A stretch of DNA of 64,000 bases from Paenibacillus sp. FSL W8-0426 (GTDB lineage: Bacteria; Bacillota; Bacilli; Paenibacillales; Paenibacillaceae): the NCBI RefSeq assembly GCF_037969725.1, contig NZ_CP150203.1, positions 1,504,001 through 1,568,000 on the forward strand. The letters run 5' to 3'. The notes beneath the pieces were generated by a model, which worked only from the letters and a program-made list of their open reading frames with translations, had not been told where the DNA came from and searched no databases. Positions within the stretch are counted from its first letter, which is position 1, and the number at the start of each line of letters is the position of its first letter. Of this stretch, positions 62,556-64,000 are shown in pieces. The translations under genes were made by a program, and so were the position numbers.

Positions 62556-63085
62556 TATAAGTTTAGATCGGATCGGATGAGTTCGGGTGTTTTCGGATTA
62601 GGTTTGATTAGCTCGAATTAGTTCGGAGTTGGATCAGTATGATTTCGATGGGAAAAGGACGTCGGAACGTGGAGCAAACCTGAGTACGGGGTGCCTAGCC
62701 GCCGGGTGCTTGGGATGTCTTTTGGGAGTGGACAAAGTGAGTTGGATTGTCTTTTCAAAGGGTGGACATTTACGGTGGAACGGGTTGTTCCCGAGGTGCA
62801 CAACATGTAGATGGGTAAAGTGGTTGTTTGTCGAGATATAGCGGTTCGAAGGGCCGGGCGAGTGGATGTCTTTTTGAAAATAGTGTCCACTGTTTGGTGG
62901 ACGAAATGGCGAAATGTCCGTGATATGTGGAATGAATGATGATTGATGAATGATTTGAAAAATGATGATTGAAGAATGGTAAAGCAAGGCTTGGAAATGA
63001 GCGAATCTGAGGCAAAATGGCGGATAATCTTTTCCTTTTGGCAATGAAAAATAGGGTCTGGTGATCCAGGCAAAGGTTGTGAAGC
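62556..63085. other. Cytosine-poor, repeat-bearing spacer
   Basis: About 530 bases in which the plus strand is strongly depleted in C and rich in G, A and T. Three imperfect repeats of GGATGTCTTTT...GTGGAC start at 62713, 62743 and 62863, and a shorter direct repeat AATGATGATTGATGAATG (62935-62952) recurs with one change at 62961-62978. Long minus-strand open frames here occur in several frames at once and reflect base skew, not genes. Confidence 0.6.
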
Positions 63086-64000
63086 ATGAAGGTTATTCTT
63101 TCGACGTTAAATGCAAAGTATATCCATACCTCGCTGGCGATTCGCTGTCTGAAGGCGTATAGCGAGAAGGATTTTGATATCGAACTGGCCGAGTATACGA
63201 TCAAGGACCCGGTCATGAACATCGTGTCCGATCTGTACCAGCGCGGTGCGGATGTGATCGGGTTTTCGTGTTACATCTGGAATATCGAGGAGACGATCAA
63301 GGTTATCGATATTTTGAAAAAGGTTATGCCTGAAGTGAAAATCGTGCTCGGCGGTCCTGAGGTATCGTATGACACGGAATATTGGATGAACCGCATCCAG
63401 AACGTCGATTTCATCGTCATGGGCGAAGGCGAAGAGACGTTCCATCAGCTGCTGACCGAAATTTCGACGACGCAGAAGTATCATTTCGTTTATGGCGTGG
63501 CGTATCGCAAAGGAGAAGAAGTCATCGTGATGCCGGGTCGCCCGAAGGCAGACCTGAACGATCTGCCGTCGCCGCACCGGTTTGACGAGGATATTCCGCA
63601 TTTGGGGAAACGGGTGGTTTATTTTGAGACGAGCCGGGGCTGTCCGTTCAGCTGCCAGTTCTGTTTGTCGAGCATCGAGGTCGGCGTGCGGTATTACGAT
63701 ATCGAGCGGACGAAGGCGGATATTCTGTATTTGATCGAAAAGGGCGCGAAGCTGATCAAGTTCGTGGACCGCACGTTCAACATCAAGCGCGATTATGCGA
63801 TGGAGATGTTCAAATTCCTGATCGAGAACCATCAGGGCACGGTGTTCCAGTTCGAAATCACGGCGGACATTATGCGTCCCGAGGTGCTGGATTATTTGGC
63901 AGAGCATGCGCCGCCGGGCATTTTCCGGTTCGAAATCGGCGTACAGTCGACGAATGACCCGACGAACGAACTGGTGAAACGCCGCCAGAACTTTGCGAAG
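63086..64000 (+). CDS. B12-binding-domain radical SAM protein, N-terminal part (runs off the window)
   Basis: 305 residues are visible and the frame is open at the right edge. The N-terminal cobalamin-binding-like domain starts KVILSTLNAKYIHTSLAIRC and has VIGFSCYIWN and IVLGGPEVSYD; the radical SAM core has the cluster cysteines Cys186, Cys190 and Cys193 in GCPFSCQFCLSS. Such proteins (BchE/DUF4080-like) catalyse methylations or cyclisations with SAM, often with cobalamin. The His of the canonical B12 motif (DxHxxG) is not obvious, so cobalamin may not be bound. AAAGG precedes the ATG. Confidence 0.88.
   Translation, partial: MKVILSTLNAKYIHTSLAIRCLKAYSEKDFDIELAEYTIKDPVMNIVSDLYQRGADVIGFSCYIWNIEETIKVIDILKKVMPEVKIVLGGPEVSYDTEYWMNRIQNVDFIVMGEGEETFHQLLTEISTTQKYHFVYGVAYRKGEEVIVMPGRPKADLNDLPSPHRFDEDIPHLGKRVVYFETSRGCPFSCQFCLSSIEVGVRYYDIERTKADILYLIEKGAKLIKFVDRTFNIKRDYAMEMFKFLIENHQGTVFQFEITADIMRPEVLDYLAEHAPPGIFRFEIGVQSTNDPTNELVKRRQNFAK

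Noticed and set aside
62618..63222. Overlapping minus-strand frames before the radical SAM gene
   Set aside because: Several frames are open at once because the strand lacks stop-forming bases; the Pro/Ser/Thr/His-rich products look random.
1..64000. CRISPR array, tRNA, rRNA or prophage
   Set aside because: No evenly spaced repeats, cloverleaf-type sequences, rRNA segments or phage structural genes were seen on either strand.

Overview
The window is chromosomal DNA of a Gram-positive, spore-former-type Bacillota, most like Paenibacillus. The reasons are mid-range GC with GC-rich third codon positions, strong GGAGG-type ribosome binding sites, frequent TTG and GTG starts, SigA-type promoters, a T-box leader on thrS, a preQ1-I riboswitch, TnrA/GlnR- and ECF-type control sites, and proteins of Bacillus/Paenibacillus type (TcyP, YpsA, YwqG, LplJ). 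No rRNA, tRNA, CRISPR array, prophage or intact insertion sequence was seen.

Layout. 1-6.3 kb: tail of an ECF sigma factor, a ClpP paralogue, a MocR-type regulator divergent from a DMT exporter, a small membrane-anchored protein, a Cof-type HAD phosphatase and lipoate ligase. 6.5-17.9 kb: an eleven-gene cobalamin salvage, nucleotide-loop assembly and uptake cluster (cobD-cbiZ-cbiB-cobC, cobalamin riboswitch, btuFCD, cobT-cobU-cobS-cobQ), most junctions overlapping by 4 bases. 18-28.6 kb: chemoreceptor, cystine transporter tcyP, preQ1-riboswitch-controlled queuosine-precursor transporter, M24 peptidase, MBL hydrolase, SDR, and thrS with a T-box leader. 28.6-37 kb: an OmpR-type two-component system divergent from an M23 lipoprotein, a GNAT enzyme, an ammonium transporter operon with a TnrA/GlnR box, YwqG and a DinB protein. 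37-43 kb: a 225-bp repeat element, an APH-type kinase, then a run of response regulator, sensor kinase, degenerate kinase-like protein and class A penicillin-binding protein. 43-53 kb: split ThrE exporter, ECF sigma factor/DUF4179 pair with a likely autoregulated promoter, ankyrin protein, GNAT-NUDIX fusion with an AraC regulator, speD, a hidden type I toxin-antitoxin locus, ypsA and a pseudouridine synthase. 53-59.3 kb: a surface-glycan cluster (GT-D, sugar-nucleotide dehydratase, UDP-sugar dehydrogenase, methyltransferase, GT2-TPR). 59.4-64 kb: a small membrane protein, recQ, a second copy of the repeat, a cytosine-poor repeat-bearing spacer and the start of a B12-binding radical SAM protein.

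The most noteworthy items outside routine annotation are: (i) a dispersed element of about 225 bp with terminal inverted repeats and conserved internal hairpins (two full copies, one 3' remnant); (ii) a 26-residue holin-like toxin with a convergent antisense RNA candidate; (iii) a histidine-kinase-like protein whose phosphoacceptor His is replaced by Tyr and which lacks the ATPase domain, lying between an intact VanRS-like pair and a penicillin-binding protein. All statements come from reading the sequence; no database search was run.
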